DNA of 39,158 nucleotides from assembly GCA_022561485.1 (NCBI GenBank), contig JADFRD010000011.1, positions 1-39,158 on the forward strand, written 5' to 3'. A model generated the notes under the pieces. The model was not told where the DNA came from. It saw only the letters and a program-made list of their open reading frames with translations, and ran no database searches. The position numbers and the translations under genes were made by a program. The stretch is from Fidelibacterota bacterium (GTDB lineage Bacteria; Fidelibacterota; Marinisomatia; Marinisomatales; TCS55). This document shows positions 24,730-33,412 of this stretch, in pieces. The first letter of the stretch is position 1, and the number at the start of each line of letters is the position of its first letter.

Positions 24730-26991
24730 ATGTTTGATTTAGATATGATTAAAAATGTCTATGGTTCTATTGTAGAAAATATATCTATTGCTCAAGATGT
24801 TATTGATCGCCCCATGACTCTTTCAGAGAAAATTCTTTATACTCATTTATTTAATTATGATAATATCGAAAAATATATTCGGGGTGAATCTTATGTAGAT
24901 TTCGCTCCGGATCGAGTCGCTATGCAGGATGCAACTGCACAAATGGCTCTTTTACAGTTTATGATGGCTGGTAAAGATAAAGTGGCTGTTCCGTCTACAG
25001 TACACTGCGATCACTTAATTCAGGCCAAGGAACATGCCAGCTTTGATCTGTCTCAAGCCATGGACATCAATCGTGAAGTTTATGATTTTCTTGAATCTGT
25101 ATCGAATAAATACGGAATTGGTTTCTGGAAACCCGGAGCCGGGATTATCCATCAGGTTGTACTGGAAAACTATGCGTTTCCTGGTGGAATGATGATCGGA
25201 ACAGACAGCCATACCGTAAACGCCGGTGGGCTGGGTATGATTGCCATTGGTGTCGGTGGTGCCGATGCAGTCGATGTGATGGCCGATATGCCCTGGGAAT
25301 TAAAATTTCCTAAAATGATCGGTGTTAAACTAACGGGAGAAATGAGCGGTTGGACATCCGCAAAAGATGTCATTCTTAAACTGGCTGGAATTCTTACTGT
25401 GAAAGGTGGAACCGATGCAATTGTTGAATATTTTGGACCGGGTGCAGAAAAATTGTCATGTACCGGAAAAGGAACCATTTGCAATATGGGCGCTGAAATC
25501 GGCGCCACTACATCTATTTTTGCTTACGATAATCAGATGGCAAAATACCTGCGAGCAACGGGAAGAAGTGGTGTGGCTAACCTGGCAGATGGTATCGCTG
25601 AATACTTACGAGCCGATGATGAAGTTTATGAGAATCCTGATGACTATTTTGATCAGGTTATTGAAATTAAATTATCGGAATTAGAACCCCATTTAAATGG
25701 CCCATTTACGCCTGATCGAGCCACACCTATTTCTGAAATGGCAGCAGCAGCAGCAGAACATGGCTGGCCGACAAAAGTGGAAGTAGGGCTCATTGGTTCC
25801 TGCACCAATTCTTCTTATGAAGATATTTCTAGAGCTGCATCTATTGCAAAACAGGCTGTGGAAAAAGGATTAAAAACGAAAGCTGATTTCACCATTACTC
25901 CCGGTTCTGAACAAGTCCGTTTCACCATTGAAAGAGATGGATTCATTGATATATTTACGCAATTAGGTGCAAAGGTGTTTGCCAATGCCTGCGGACCTTG
26001 TATTGGTCAATGGGCAAGGCAAGGGTCTGAAAAAGAAGAAAAAAATACGATTGTCCATTCATTCAATCGGAATTTTGCGAAACGAGCCGATGGAAATCCC
26101 AATACACATGCGTTTGTTGCTTCACCCGAATTGGTAACCGCACTGGCCATTGCAGGTGATCTGACATTTAACCCTGCAAAGGATACTCTGATTAATGAAA
26201 TGGGTGAAGAAGTCAAATTTAACCAGCCGGTTGGAGATGAATTACCACGAAATGGATTTGCGGTTGAAGATTTAGGTTATCAAGAGCCTGCAGGCGTTGG
26301 AAGTGGAATAGACGTAAAAATTGAACCGGATTCGGAACGATTACAATTACTCATGCCATTTGAACCGTGGGATGGAAAAAATATTTCCGGAATGAAACTG
26401 CTGATAAAGGCCAAAGGAAAATGTACAACAGACCACATTTCCATGGCGGGACCCTGGTTGAAATTCCGAGGTCATCTAGACAATATTTCAAATAATATGC
26501 TTACAGGTGCAATGAATTTCTTTAATGAAAAAACGAACAGTGTTAAAAATCAACTGACCGGAGAATATGGTCCCGTTCCGGATGTTCAAAGAGCGTATAA
26601 ATCGGAAAATATTCCGACGATTGTTGTGGGTGATGAGAATTATGGTGAAGGATCATCGAGAGAGCATGCAGCGATGGAACCAAGACATTTGGGCGTTCGT
26701 GTTGTTTTGGTTCGTTCTTTTGCACGCATTCACGAGACAAATTTGAAAAAACAGGGTATGTTAGCTTTAACATTCGCCGATAAAACTGACTATGATAAAA
26801 TCCGGGAAAATGACATATTTGACTTTGTGGATCTGGATGTGTTTTCTCCTGGAAAACGACTCACATTAACCATTACACACGACGATGGATCTTTCGATTC
26901 CATTTCGTGTAATCATACATATAACCAAACTCAAATTAATTGGTTTAACGCTGGATCAGCTCTGAATTTGATCCGTGCGCAAAACAACTGA
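24730..26991 (+). CDS. Aconitate hydratase (mitochondrial-type)
   Basis: TCA-cycle enzyme interconverting citrate and isocitrate with a [4Fe-4S] cluster. ATG 24730 is preceded by AGGA at good spacing and gives 753 residues. Longer open frame to 24604 reads through the MITE and is not part of the protein. The cluster cysteines are C358 in GSCTNSS, C421 and C424 in [26 protein letters not shown] lies in the substrate-binding part, and the C-terminal swivel domain has [19 protein letters not shown] with the catalytic serine region. The architecture follows the mitochondrial-like ACO2 class rather than AcnB. The next gene begins eight bases after its stop. Confidence 0.96.
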   Translation: MFDLDMIKNVYGSIVENISIAQDVIDRPMTLSEKILYTHLFNYDNIEKYIRGESYVDFAPDRVAMQDATAQMALLQFMMAGKDKVAVPSTVHCDHLIQAKEHASFDLSQAMDINREVYDFLESVSNKYGIGFWKPGAGIIHQVVLENYAFPGGMMIGTDSHTVNAGGLGMIAIGVGGADAVDVMADMPWELKFPKMIGVKLTGEMSGWTSAKDVILKLAGILTVKGGTDAIVEYFGPGAEKLSCTGKGTICNMGAEIGATTSIFAYDNQMAKYLRATGRSGVANLADGIAEYLRADDEVYENPDDYFDQVIEIKLSELEPHLNGPFTPDRATPISEMAAAAAEHGWPTKVEVGLIGSCTNSSYEDISRAASIAKQAVEKGLKTKADFTITPGSEQVRFTIERDGFIDIFTQLGAKVFANACGPCIGQWARQGSEKEEKNTIVHSFNRNFAKRADGNPNTHAFVASPELVTALAIAGDLTFNPAKDTLINEMGEEVKFNQPVGDELPRNGFAVEDLGYQEPAGVGSGIDVKIEPDSERLQLLMPFEPWDGKNISGMKLLIKAKGKCTTDHISMAGPWLKFRGHLDNISNNMLTGAMNFFNEKTNSVKNQLTGEYGPVPDVQRAYKSENIPTIVVGDENYGEGSSREHAAMEPRHLGVRVVLVRSFARIHETNLKKQGMLALTFADKTDYDKIRENDIFDFVDLDVFSPGKRLTLTITHDDGSFDSISCNHTYNQTQINWFNAGSALNLIRAQNN

Positions 26992-26998
26992 TTTAAAG

Positions 26999-27937
26999 AT
27001 GAAAGTACTCGTATCTGATCCAATTTTGGAAATCGGACTATCCGTCCTGAAAGACGCAGGATTTGAAGTAAAATATTTACCTGATGCTAGTTCCGAAGAA
27101 AAGGCAGAAGCTTGTAAAGATGTTGCAGGTTGGGTGGTACGCAGCGGAACGAAAGCAACGGCTGATATGATAGATTCGGCGAAACAATTGCAGGTTATTT
27201 GTCGTGCCGGCGTTGGTGTAGACAACATCGATATTCCCGCAGCAACACGAAAAGGTATTGTGGTCATGAATACACCTGATGTAAATACATTCTCAGCAGC
27301 TGAACATACCGTTGCCATGATGTTGGCCCTTTCCAGAAATATACCGATGGGTCACAGTAGTATTATGAGAGGAGAATGGAATCGAAATGCGTTTGTGGGT
27401 TCAGAGTTGCGGAATAAAACATTGGGAGTTGTCGGCCTTGGCAAGATCGGCCGGGAAGTTATTCAACGGTGTCGTTCATTTGAAATGAATATTCTTGGTT
27501 TTGACCCATATGTCAGTCAGGATATTTTCAATGAAGAAGAAGTCAAAATTGTGGAACTGGACCAGTTGACAAAAGAAGCAGATTTTATCACGTTACATGT
27601 TCCATTGACAGATTCCACCAAGAATCTTTTTGATTATGAACGCTTATGTGCAATGAAACCAAATGCACGAATTATCAATGTTGCCAGAGGCGGTGTGATT
27701 GATGAAGCTGGATTAGCAAAAGCACTGAACGAAGATAAAATTGCCGGTGCGGCAATCGATGTGTTTTCCTCAGAACCGATTGATAAATCTAATCCACTTG
27801 TCCATGCAAAAAATATTGTTTTAACACCACACCTTGGCGCGTCTACAACAGAAGCAAAAGAAGGGGCTTCTATAGCGGTATGTGAACAAGTGCGGGACTA
27901 TTTACTGCACGAAACATTGACCAATGCCGTCAATTAA
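26999..27937 (+). CDS. serA: SerA-like D-3-phosphoglycerate dehydrogenase, short form
   Basis: NAD-dependent 2-hydroxyacid dehydrogenase, probably the first step of serine synthesis. The 312-residue protein has the substrate-domain segment ICRAGVGVDNIDIPAATRKGI, the Rossmann loop VVGLGKIGREV, the catalytic arginine in NVARGGVIDEAGLAKAL, the glutamate in DVFSSEPI and the histidine in LTPHLGAST, which is typical of SerA. It lacks the ACT and intervening domains of E. coli SerA, so serine feedback control is probably absent. ATG 26999 is preferred to an in-frame GTG at 26975 that lies within aconitase; neither has a strong ribosome binding site. Related hydroxypyruvate or glyoxylate reductases cannot be excluded. 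Confidence 0.86.
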   Translation: MKVLVSDPILEIGLSVLKDAGFEVKYLPDASSEEKAEACKDVAGWVVRSGTKATADMIDSAKQLQVICRAGVGVDNIDIPAATRKGIVVMNTPDVNTFSAAEHTVAMMLALSRNIPMGHSSIMRGEWNRNAFVGSELRNKTLGVVGLGKIGREVIQRCRSFEMNILGFDPYVSQDIFNEEEVKIVELDQLTKEADFITLHVPLTDSTKNLFDYERLCAMKPNARIINVARGGVIDEAGLAKALNEDKIAGAAIDVFSSEPIDKSNPLVHAKNIVLTPHLGASTTEAKEGASIAVCEQVRDYLLHETLTNAVN

Positions 27938-28154
27938 ATCATGTTGAATTTTTCAAAGCTGAACGAAATTAAATCGCTTTAGGATTTGTCTGATATTATG
28001 GCAATCTGCCAGGTTACCCTGGATCGCACGTGATTATTAAAGTCCTTATTAGATGTCCGTGAAACATGGATGAGGCGAAACAGGCCGCTCTGGCATTTTT
28101 AAAAGATCTATTGGCTAACTGTTTTCCTGAAATTGTTTCGTTGCAGCAAATCAA
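27938..28154. other. Intergenic region with a 31-codon frame of unclear status
   Basis: Holds a small hairpin CCAGG-TTAC-CCTGG (about 27999-28012) with no T-run. A 31-codon frame from ATG 28066 to TGA 28161 (MDEAKQAALAFLKDLLANCF and on) overlaps the start of the next gene. It looks helix-forming but lacks a ribosome binding site. It may be a leader peptide, a gene remnant or chance, so no gene is called. Confidence 0.35.
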
Positions 28155-29240
28155 ATGCTGACCATGTTCTCATCCAACCAAACTGAAACGCCCGATCCAA
28201 TTATAATCGCCGGTGCCGGCATCGCCGGACTGACTGCTGCGATTAATTTAAAGAAGGCTGGAAGAAATGTTGTTGTCCATGAAAAACAATCAGCAATTGG
28301 TTTAAGCAGGCACGGCGATTATGAAGGTCTTGAAAACTGGATTTTTGAAGAGGAAATGCATGATTATTTTTCTGATCATGGATTCCAATTTGGAAAGATT
28401 GATGCACACCCGATTTTTCATTTTCAGATCCATTTTAGTATAAAAGAACCGGTTAAAGTTCATTCGGCGAAACCATTATTTTATTTGGTAAAACGAGGAT
28501 CAAAACCTGATTGTTTAGACAAGCAACTTTATGAACAATGTATTTCAGCAGGTGTGCGATTTGAATTTGGTTCTTCTGCACACGGTGATTTTCATATAGA
28601 CAGCACAGGATCAAAGAAAGCTGCAGCATTTATAAAAGGAATCAATTTTCAAACAAATCTTGAGGATCAGGTTCATTTATTGCTGGGAACAGATTTTTCG
28701 CCAAAGGGTTATGCATATATGATTATTTTGAATGGAAACGCAACCATCGCAGCAGCATATAAAAAAATGAAAAATGTAAACAAAGACCCTCTAAAACAGA
28801 CAATAGAGTTTTTTCAAAATAAAGGGTTCGAAATTCCTAGCGTTGACGTTTTCGGTAGCCGGGGAAGTTTTACGATTCCCATGGGAAAGAAATTCAAGCA
28901 CCCCTATCAAATTGGGGAAGCAGGTGGGTTTCAGGACTATTTATTCGGCTTTGGAATGCGTATAGCCATGGCTTCAGGACTGGCAGCAGCAAAACGATTA
29001 GCTGGAGAAACCGATGATGCGAAAAGAATTCTCCGTTCATTGAATAGAAAATGTAAAATTTCTTTTGTAAATAGAATACTCTATGAGCGATTAACTGATC
29101 AACAAATGGCAAAGATTGCAGAATCATTTTCCCACTCAAATCAACCATTAGCCATTTTAGCGCATGCATATAAATGGAATTATAAAAATATTATACGTTG
29201 GAGTAAATTGAAGGATCAATATGAAATTCGCCCTGCTTAG
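28155..29240 (+). CDS. FAD-dependent oxidoreductase (geranylgeranyl reductase-like)
   Basis: A 361-residue flavoprotein. The N-terminal dinucleotide-binding fold is clear: PIIIAGAGIAGLTAAINLKKAGRNVVVHEK, with the acidic residue that binds the ribose. A second motif near residue 265-290 (IGEAGGFQDYLFGFGMRIAMASGLAAAKRL) replaces the GD motif of UbiH-type hydroxylases and is like that of geranylgeranyl reductase or lycopene-cyclase relatives. The substrate is not evident; lipid or quinone modification is plausible. ATG 28155 has no clear ribosome binding site; ATG 28164 is an alternative. It overlaps the next small membrane gene by 20 bases. Confidence 0.75.
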   Translation: MLTMFSSNQTETPDPIIIAGAGIAGLTAAINLKKAGRNVVVHEKQSAIGLSRHGDYEGLENWIFEEEMHDYFSDHGFQFGKIDAHPIFHFQIHFSIKEPVKVHSAKPLFYLVKRGSKPDCLDKQLYEQCISAGVRFEFGSSAHGDFHIDSTGSKKAAAFIKGINFQTNLEDQVHLLLGTDFSPKGYAYMIILNGNATIAAAYKKMKNVNKDPLKQTIEFFQNKGFEIPSVDVFGSRGSFTIPMGKKFKHPYQIGEAGGFQDYLFGFGMRIAMASGLAAAKRLAGETDDAKRILRSLNRKCKISFVNRILYERLTDQQMAKIAESFSHSNQPLAILAHAYKWNYKNIIRWSKLKDQYEIRPA

Positions 29241-29388
29241 AAGTGTGCAGGTATTTGCAATGCTGATTTTATTGTCCGGGCTTTATGTTGGCATCAGAGA
29301 CAATAATGTCATGTTAGAATTGAATGCGCTGATTATTGCAGCAGGGATTTTTTATGCTGTAAATATGATAATTAAAAAAAGCAATTAA
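29221..29388 (+). CDS. Small membrane protein, two predicted membrane segments
   Basis: A 55-residue reading frame, starting MKFALLRSVQVFAMLILLSG, has hydrophobic segments at about 7-23 and 35-50 and a lysine-rich end (IIKKSN). The ATG is preceded by AAGGA with five bases of spacing, within the end of the FAD oxidoreductase gene. The overlap suggests co-translation with that enzyme, so it may help hold it at the membrane. No family recognised; function unknown. Confidence 0.65.
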   Translation: MKFALLRSVQVFAMLILLSGLYVGIRDNNVMLELNALIIAAGIFYAVNMIIKKSN

Positions 29389-29447
29389 TTGATTAACTTT
29401 AAACAAACTTATGAATCCATTTATTATTAATTGAATTGAGGTATTTT

Positions 29448-29909
29448 ATGACAAAACTTTGGGAAGATTTAAAGAAAAACATGAAAGAATGGGGTTCCGT
29501 CGCAGTTGAAAAGGCAGAAGAGGTCAGCAAAATTGCTGTTGCTAAAACAGAGGAACTTACCAAAATCAGTAAAATCAAGATTGAAATCCATCAACTGCAA
29601 CGCGACCAAGTAAAAACATATGAAAATTTAGGACGACTGGTCGCCTATCACGCCAAAGAAGAGAATATGGTCAATTTCACCGGAAATAAGGAATTTTATC
29701 TGTCTTTACAGAAATTGGATGAAATTCAAGCAAAGATTGATGATAAGGAAAAGGACATTGGAAGCGTAAAAGAAGTATTTAATATAAAAGAAAATGAAAT
29801 AGCATCTGTCTCACCTAGACAAAAGGAAGAAACAGAAACAGAAGAAAAGATTGAATCTAAAGAAGAGGTGAAGGATGAAACATCAACTTCAAAGTCGAAA
29901 TCGAATTGA
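29448..29909 (+). CDS. Coiled-coil cytoplasmic protein of unknown function
   Basis: A 153-residue charged protein with no signal peptide. Residues 1-50 contain alternating VEKAEEV, SKIAVAKTEELTKISK heptads, followed by a second helix (KIEIHQLQRDQVKTYENLGRLVAYHAKE) and a third. The last 40 residues are rich in E, K and T and probably disordered. The pattern resembles small proteins of the DUF and YtxH-like sort that brace helices, but no family is claimed. ATG 29448 is chosen because GAGG precedes it; a TTG at 29436 lacks spacing. The stop overlaps the sigma factor start (TTGA), so it may act together with or regulate that factor. Confidence 0.7.
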   Translation: MTKLWEDLKKNMKEWGSVAVEKAEEVSKIAVAKTEELTKISKIKIEIHQLQRDQVKTYENLGRLVAYHAKEENMVNFTGNKEFYLSLQKLDEIQAKIDDKEKDIGSVKEVFNIKENEIASVSPRQKEETETEEKIESKEEVKDETSTSKSKSN

Positions 29910-30745
29910 CAAAATCTCCTCTTTCCAACCGGCGCAAAGCTCTTGAACTTTATTTAAAAGAAATCAAAAAACTTGAACCTCTTACACCAGAAGAAGAAGT
30001 TCAATATGCCAAAGGCGCCCGGGAAGGGGATCATGAAGCCTTTCAAAAACTGGTTACCCATAATTTACGATTTGTTGTTGCCATAGCAAAAAAATTCCAA
30101 GGACAGGGTGTTCCCTTTGAAGATCTGATTAATGAAGGAAATCTTGGTCTTATAAAAGCAGTCAATAAATTTGATGAAACACGGGGATTTAAATTCATTT
30201 CTTATGCCGTATGGTGGATCAGTCAACAAATACGAAATGCCATTCATAAAACTGGACGTACGATTCGACTTCCTGCACATATAACTGAATCTATGGGCAA
30301 ATTGTATCGCCAATCCCTTGAACTGGAGCAGGAATTTGAACGTGAGCCTTCTACAAAAGAATTAGCGGAAATATCTCAGACAACGATAAAATGGATTGAA
30401 GACCTGGTGAAAGTCTACAGCGGCCCTCTTTCCCTGGAAGACAGCACCAATGAAGACAAGCCGCTGATTGAATATTTGATATCAAAAGATCCCCGACCTG
30501 AAATGCAGTTGATGAAGGAATCATTGAAAAAAGAAATTTTAAATATGATGAGTTCATTGAGAGAGAGGGAGGCATTTGTTTTATCGGAATATTTTGGACT
30601 GGGTGAAGATGACCCTAAAACACTGGAACAGATTGGAAAAGAAATGAATTTATCCAGTGAGAGAATTCGGCAATTAAAGGAACGAGCATTACAGCGATTA
30701 CGGAAATCCACTCAGTCTCATCTATTAAAATTGTATTTAGGTTAA
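29906..30745 (+). CDS. RNA polymerase sigma factor, sigma70 family (RpoD/SigA-like)
   Basis: A 279-residue factor of the sigma70 group, without region 1.1. Region 1.2 is KALELYLKEIKKLEPLTPEEE; region 2 contains FEDLINEGNLGLIKAVNKFDETRGFKF and ISYAVWWISQQIRNAI, the -10 melting and binding helices; region 3 follows GRTIRLPAHI; region 4.2 is TLEQIGKEMNLSSERIRQLKERALQRLR, which reads the -35 box. Length and layout match the short primary sigma factors of Bacteroidetes. The start is a TTG overlapping the preceding stop as TTGA; there is no ribosome binding site, so coupling is expected. Whether it is the sole housekeeping factor cannot be told from one window. Confidence 0.93.
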   Translation: MTKSPLSNRRKALELYLKEIKKLEPLTPEEEVQYAKGAREGDHEAFQKLVTHNLRFVVAIAKKFQGQGVPFEDLINEGNLGLIKAVNKFDETRGFKFISYAVWWISQQIRNAIHKTGRTIRLPAHITESMGKLYRQSLELEQEFEREPSTKELAEISQTTIKWIEDLVKVYSGPLSLEDSTNEDKPLIEYLISKDPRPEMQLMKESLKKEILNMMSSLREREAFVLSEYFGLGEDDPKTLEQIGKEMNLSSERIRQLKERALQRLRKSTQSHLLKLYLG

Positions 30746-30805
30746 CATTTGGTTTATATAGGTTCAGAATCTTAAAATACATGCACTTATTAGCATTTTT
30801 TACCC

Positions 30806-31732
30806 ATGTTTAGTCATAAAAAGAGAAGTCAGAAACATTATATCATTATTTCAACTGATGACAGAGGTGTACGTCAACTCAACGTAACTCGTCACCGCGT
30901 TTTCACCTTGATGTCATTAGCTATCGTTGTATTATCAGCTATTTTCTTCTTTAGTGCTGATACATTAACAAATATTCTATATAAATCAAAAATTGAAAAA
31001 ATTAAGCATCACTATTTTACATTATCTACGACTCTAGTTGATTTGCAAAATCAGATGAGTAAAATATCAATGACTATTGAAGCTATAGAAGAAAAAGATA
31101 TTGCAATTCGTACGTATGCTGATATGCCCGTTTTTGACCAGGATATCAAAAAACTGGGTATCGGTGGTGTAAGACTTGCTGACAATACAAGTATAGAAGA
31201 TGAATTCACCGATCGCTTAAAATCACTCGAAATGGATGTGGATGCCCTCACAAGAAAAGTAAAATTAGAATTGTACAGCTATACCAATATATTTGATAAA
31301 GTAACTCAAAATATAGATGTGATCCATTCCATTCCATCTATTCGTCCTATTGAGAGCGGATATTTAAATTCCAGTTTTGGATACCGTAAAGATCCGATGA
31401 ATGGCAAAGTTCGTTTTCATTATGGACAGGATATCACAGTCAATAGAGGCGAAATAGTGTTGGCTCCAGCGAATGGAACTATTAAAGAAGCTCGTAATAT
31501 AGGTGGGTATGGTAAAGTGATCAAGATTGATCATGGCCATGGTTATACCACGTTGTATGCTCATTTATCAAAAATACATGTAAAAAAAGGTCAGAAAATA
31601 AAGCGGGGTGAAAAAATTGGCCTGTCTGGTAATACCGGAAGATCTACAGCGCCGCATCTCCATTATGAAGTCCATCATTATGGCACACCACAAAATCCCC
31701 TGGATTATTTTTTCACTGGTTATCTCAAATAA
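30806..31732 (+). CDS. M23 family (LytM-like) peptidase, membrane anchored
   Basis: A 308-residue protein with a basic tail, one membrane segment at about 32-54, a periplasmic coiled coil (about 60-170), then a zinc-peptidase domain: H205 and D209 in FHYGQDI, the IKIDHGHGYTTLYAHLSKI strand pair with the conserved LYAHL, and H284-x-H286 in APHLHYEV. Both zinc-ligand motifs are complete, so it should be active endopeptidase, unlike degenerate EnvC/NlpD regulators. Expected to cut peptidoglycan cross-links. A 60-base gap follows the sigma gene; no strong promoter was recognised there. Confidence 0.92.
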   Translation: MFSHKKRSQKHYIIISTDDRGVRQLNVTRHRVFTLMSLAIVVLSAIFFFSADTLTNILYKSKIEKIKHHYFTLSTTLVDLQNQMSKISMTIEAIEEKDIAIRTYADMPVFDQDIKKLGIGGVRLADNTSIEDEFTDRLKSLEMDVDALTRKVKLELYSYTNIFDKVTQNIDVIHSIPSIRPIESGYLNSSFGYRKDPMNGKVRFHYGQDITVNRGEIVLAPANGTIKEARNIGGYGKVIKIDHGHGYTTLYAHLSKIHVKKGQKIKRGEKIGLSGNTGRSTAPHLHYEVHHYGTPQNPLDYFFTGYLK

Positions 31733-31758
31733 ACTGAATCTTTTTTTCGATTCAGTTT
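31731..31758 (+). terminator. Hairpin between the M23 peptidase and miaB, possible terminator
   Basis: AAACTGAATC and GATTCAGTTT form a perfect 10-bp stem around the 8-base loop TTTTTTTC; the first arm overlaps the M23 stop codon. The bases after the stem are TATTATCC, not a T-run, so termination may be partial. The T-run is in the loop, unusually. Confidence 0.45.
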
Positions 31759-31767
31759 ATTATCCAC

Positions 31768-33096
31768 ATGTTTAAATCGTATTTCATAGAAACATATGGC
31801 TGCCAGATGAATGTTGCCGATTCTGAATTGGTTGAAGGGTTATTGCAAAAAGAAGGATTAAGACATACTGATAAAATGGAGGATGCTGATTTTATTTTCG
31901 TCAATACATGTGCCATTAGAGAACATGCTGAAGAAAAAGTTCATTCGCAGCTTGGCCGTTATTATCGAATAAAAAAGCAAAAACCGGATACCATTATTGG
32001 TGTTTTGGGATGCATGGCTCAACATTTGAAAAATGACATTCTTGAAAATAAACCCTATGTGGATATTGTTCTCGGACCGGATTCATACAGAAAATTACCT
32101 GAAATTATTAGAAATAGAGTAAATGAAACTAACAATATAGTTGATACAACGTTATCAAGGTTTGAAGTGTATGACGATCTTTTCCCGAGTCGAAATGAGG
32201 GTATCAATGCCTGGATTTCAATCATGCGAGGATGTGATAAATTCTGTACATTTTGTATTGTACCTTTCACCAGAGGACGTGAGCGGAGCAGGAGTGTTAA
32301 GAGTATTATAAGTGAAGTAAAACAAGCGGTGTCAGAGGGATTTGTAGAAATTACACTCCTTGGACAAAATGTAAATTCATATTCTCATGGGAATGATGGA
32401 TTTCCGGTATTGCTTGAAGCGGTTGCTGATATAGATGGCGTTAAAAGAATCCGTTATACTTCACCCCATCCCCAGGACATTAACGAAGAATTGTTGGATG
32501 TGATGGCATCACATGACACTATTTGTAATTATGTTCACTTGCCTTTGCAAGCCGGTAATAATCGAATACTCAAGCGAATGAATAGAACGTATTCAAAAGA
32601 GCATTTTACTGAATTGGCAAACTTGATTCGTAAAAAATTACCCAATGTGGGAATTAGTACAGATATTATTGTTGGATTTCCGGGAGAAACTGAAGCTGAA
32701 TTTGAAGAAACACTGGGCGTGATGGAAAAAGTGAAATTCGATTCTGCGTTTACATTTAAATATTCTCTCCGGCCCGGAACAAAAGCAGCCGAATTCAGTG
32801 ACTACTTACCGGAAGAAGTCAAACAAACCCGATTGGAAAACGTGATTGAATTGCAGAAAAAACACACTCTGGAACGTAATTTAGATTTCGTAAATAATGT
32901 GGAAACGGTGTTAGTGGAAAAAGAAAGTAAACGGTCATCAAGCCACTGGGCAGGGCGTACAGATTCAAACAAATGGGTTATTTTTGAAAAAGGCACTGTG
33001 AATATAAAAGATTTTGTTCCAGTTTTGATTACTGCAGCAAAAGGCATTAGCTTACATGGAGAATTAGTACAAAAAGAAGAAGCTATAATTATATGA
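31768..33096 (+). CDS. miaB: tRNA-2-methylthio-N6-dimethylallyladenosine synthase MiaB
   Basis: Radical-SAM methylthiotransferase modifying A37 of tRNAs that read UNN codons. The 442-residue protein has the N-terminal methylthiotransferase domain with C12 (ETYGCQMN), C48 and C82, the radical-SAM loop C156, C160 and C163 in GCDKFCTFC, then RGRERSRSVKSI and LPLQAGNNRILKRMNRTY typical of MiaB, and a C-terminal TRAM domain that binds RNA. Both clusters are complete. It overlaps the next gene by four bases. MiaB rather than RimO is chosen because of YGCQMN and RGRERSR. Confidence 0.97.
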   Translation: MFKSYFIETYGCQMNVADSELVEGLLQKEGLRHTDKMEDADFIFVNTCAIREHAEEKVHSQLGRYYRIKKQKPDTIIGVLGCMAQHLKNDILENKPYVDIVLGPDSYRKLPEIIRNRVNETNNIVDTTLSRFEVYDDLFPSRNEGINAWISIMRGCDKFCTFCIVPFTRGRERSRSVKSIISEVKQAVSEGFVEITLLGQNVNSYSHGNDGFPVLLEAVADIDGVKRIRYTSPHPQDINEELLDVMASHDTICNYVHLPLQAGNNRILKRMNRTYSKEHFTELANLIRKKLPNVGISTDIIVGFPGETEAEFEETLGVMEKVKFDSAFTFKYSLRPGTKAAEFSDYLPEEVKQTRLENVIELQKKHTLERNLDFVNNVETVLVEKESKRSSSHWAGRTDSNKWVIFEKGTVNIKDFVPVLITAAKGISLHGELVQKEEAIII

Positions 33097-33410
33097 AACT
33101 TGTAAAAATATTCATCACCCTTGCTTCGTTGATTTTGGTCCTCCTATTTTTATTACAAAATACTAATGCTGTGAATATCGATCTAATTTTTGCCAAATAT
33201 GATAATGTTAGTGTTTCATTTATAATGGTAGGAGCTTTGGCAGTGGGAATTTTAATTGGCTATGGAGTTGCTGTCGCTAACATCTTGTCAACTAAAGCTG
33301 AAATACGTTCGTTGAGAACTCAAAATCGCAGACTATCTGATGAATTGAACGATCTGCGAAATGTGGCGATTGATGAAGGGATCTATGATTTGGATGACGG
33401 AGACGAATAG
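33093..33410 (+). CDS. LapA-domain (DUF1049) membrane protein
   Basis: A 105-residue inner-membrane protein with two hydrophobic segments (about 4-24 and 44-66) and a cytoplasmic coiled coil (STKAEIRSLRTQNRRLSDELNDLRN), ending in an acidic tail. The NTNAVNIDLIFAKYDNVSVSFIMVGALAVGILIG segment is the DUF1049/LapA core: strand-like loop between two membrane helices. In E. coli LapA works with LapB to control LPS synthesis by LpxC turnover. Directly followed by a TPR gene, as LapA is by LapB. Confidence 0.85.
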   Translation: MKLVKIFITLASLILVLLFLLQNTNAVNIDLIFAKYDNVSVSFIMVGALAVGILIGYGVAVANILSTKAEIRSLRTQNRRLSDELNDLRNVAIDEGIYDLDDGDE

Positions 33411-33412
33411 TA

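Noticed and set aside
28066..28161. 31-codon frame before the FAD oxidoreductase
   Set aside because: No ribosome binding site and no family match; reported only as part of the intergenic description.
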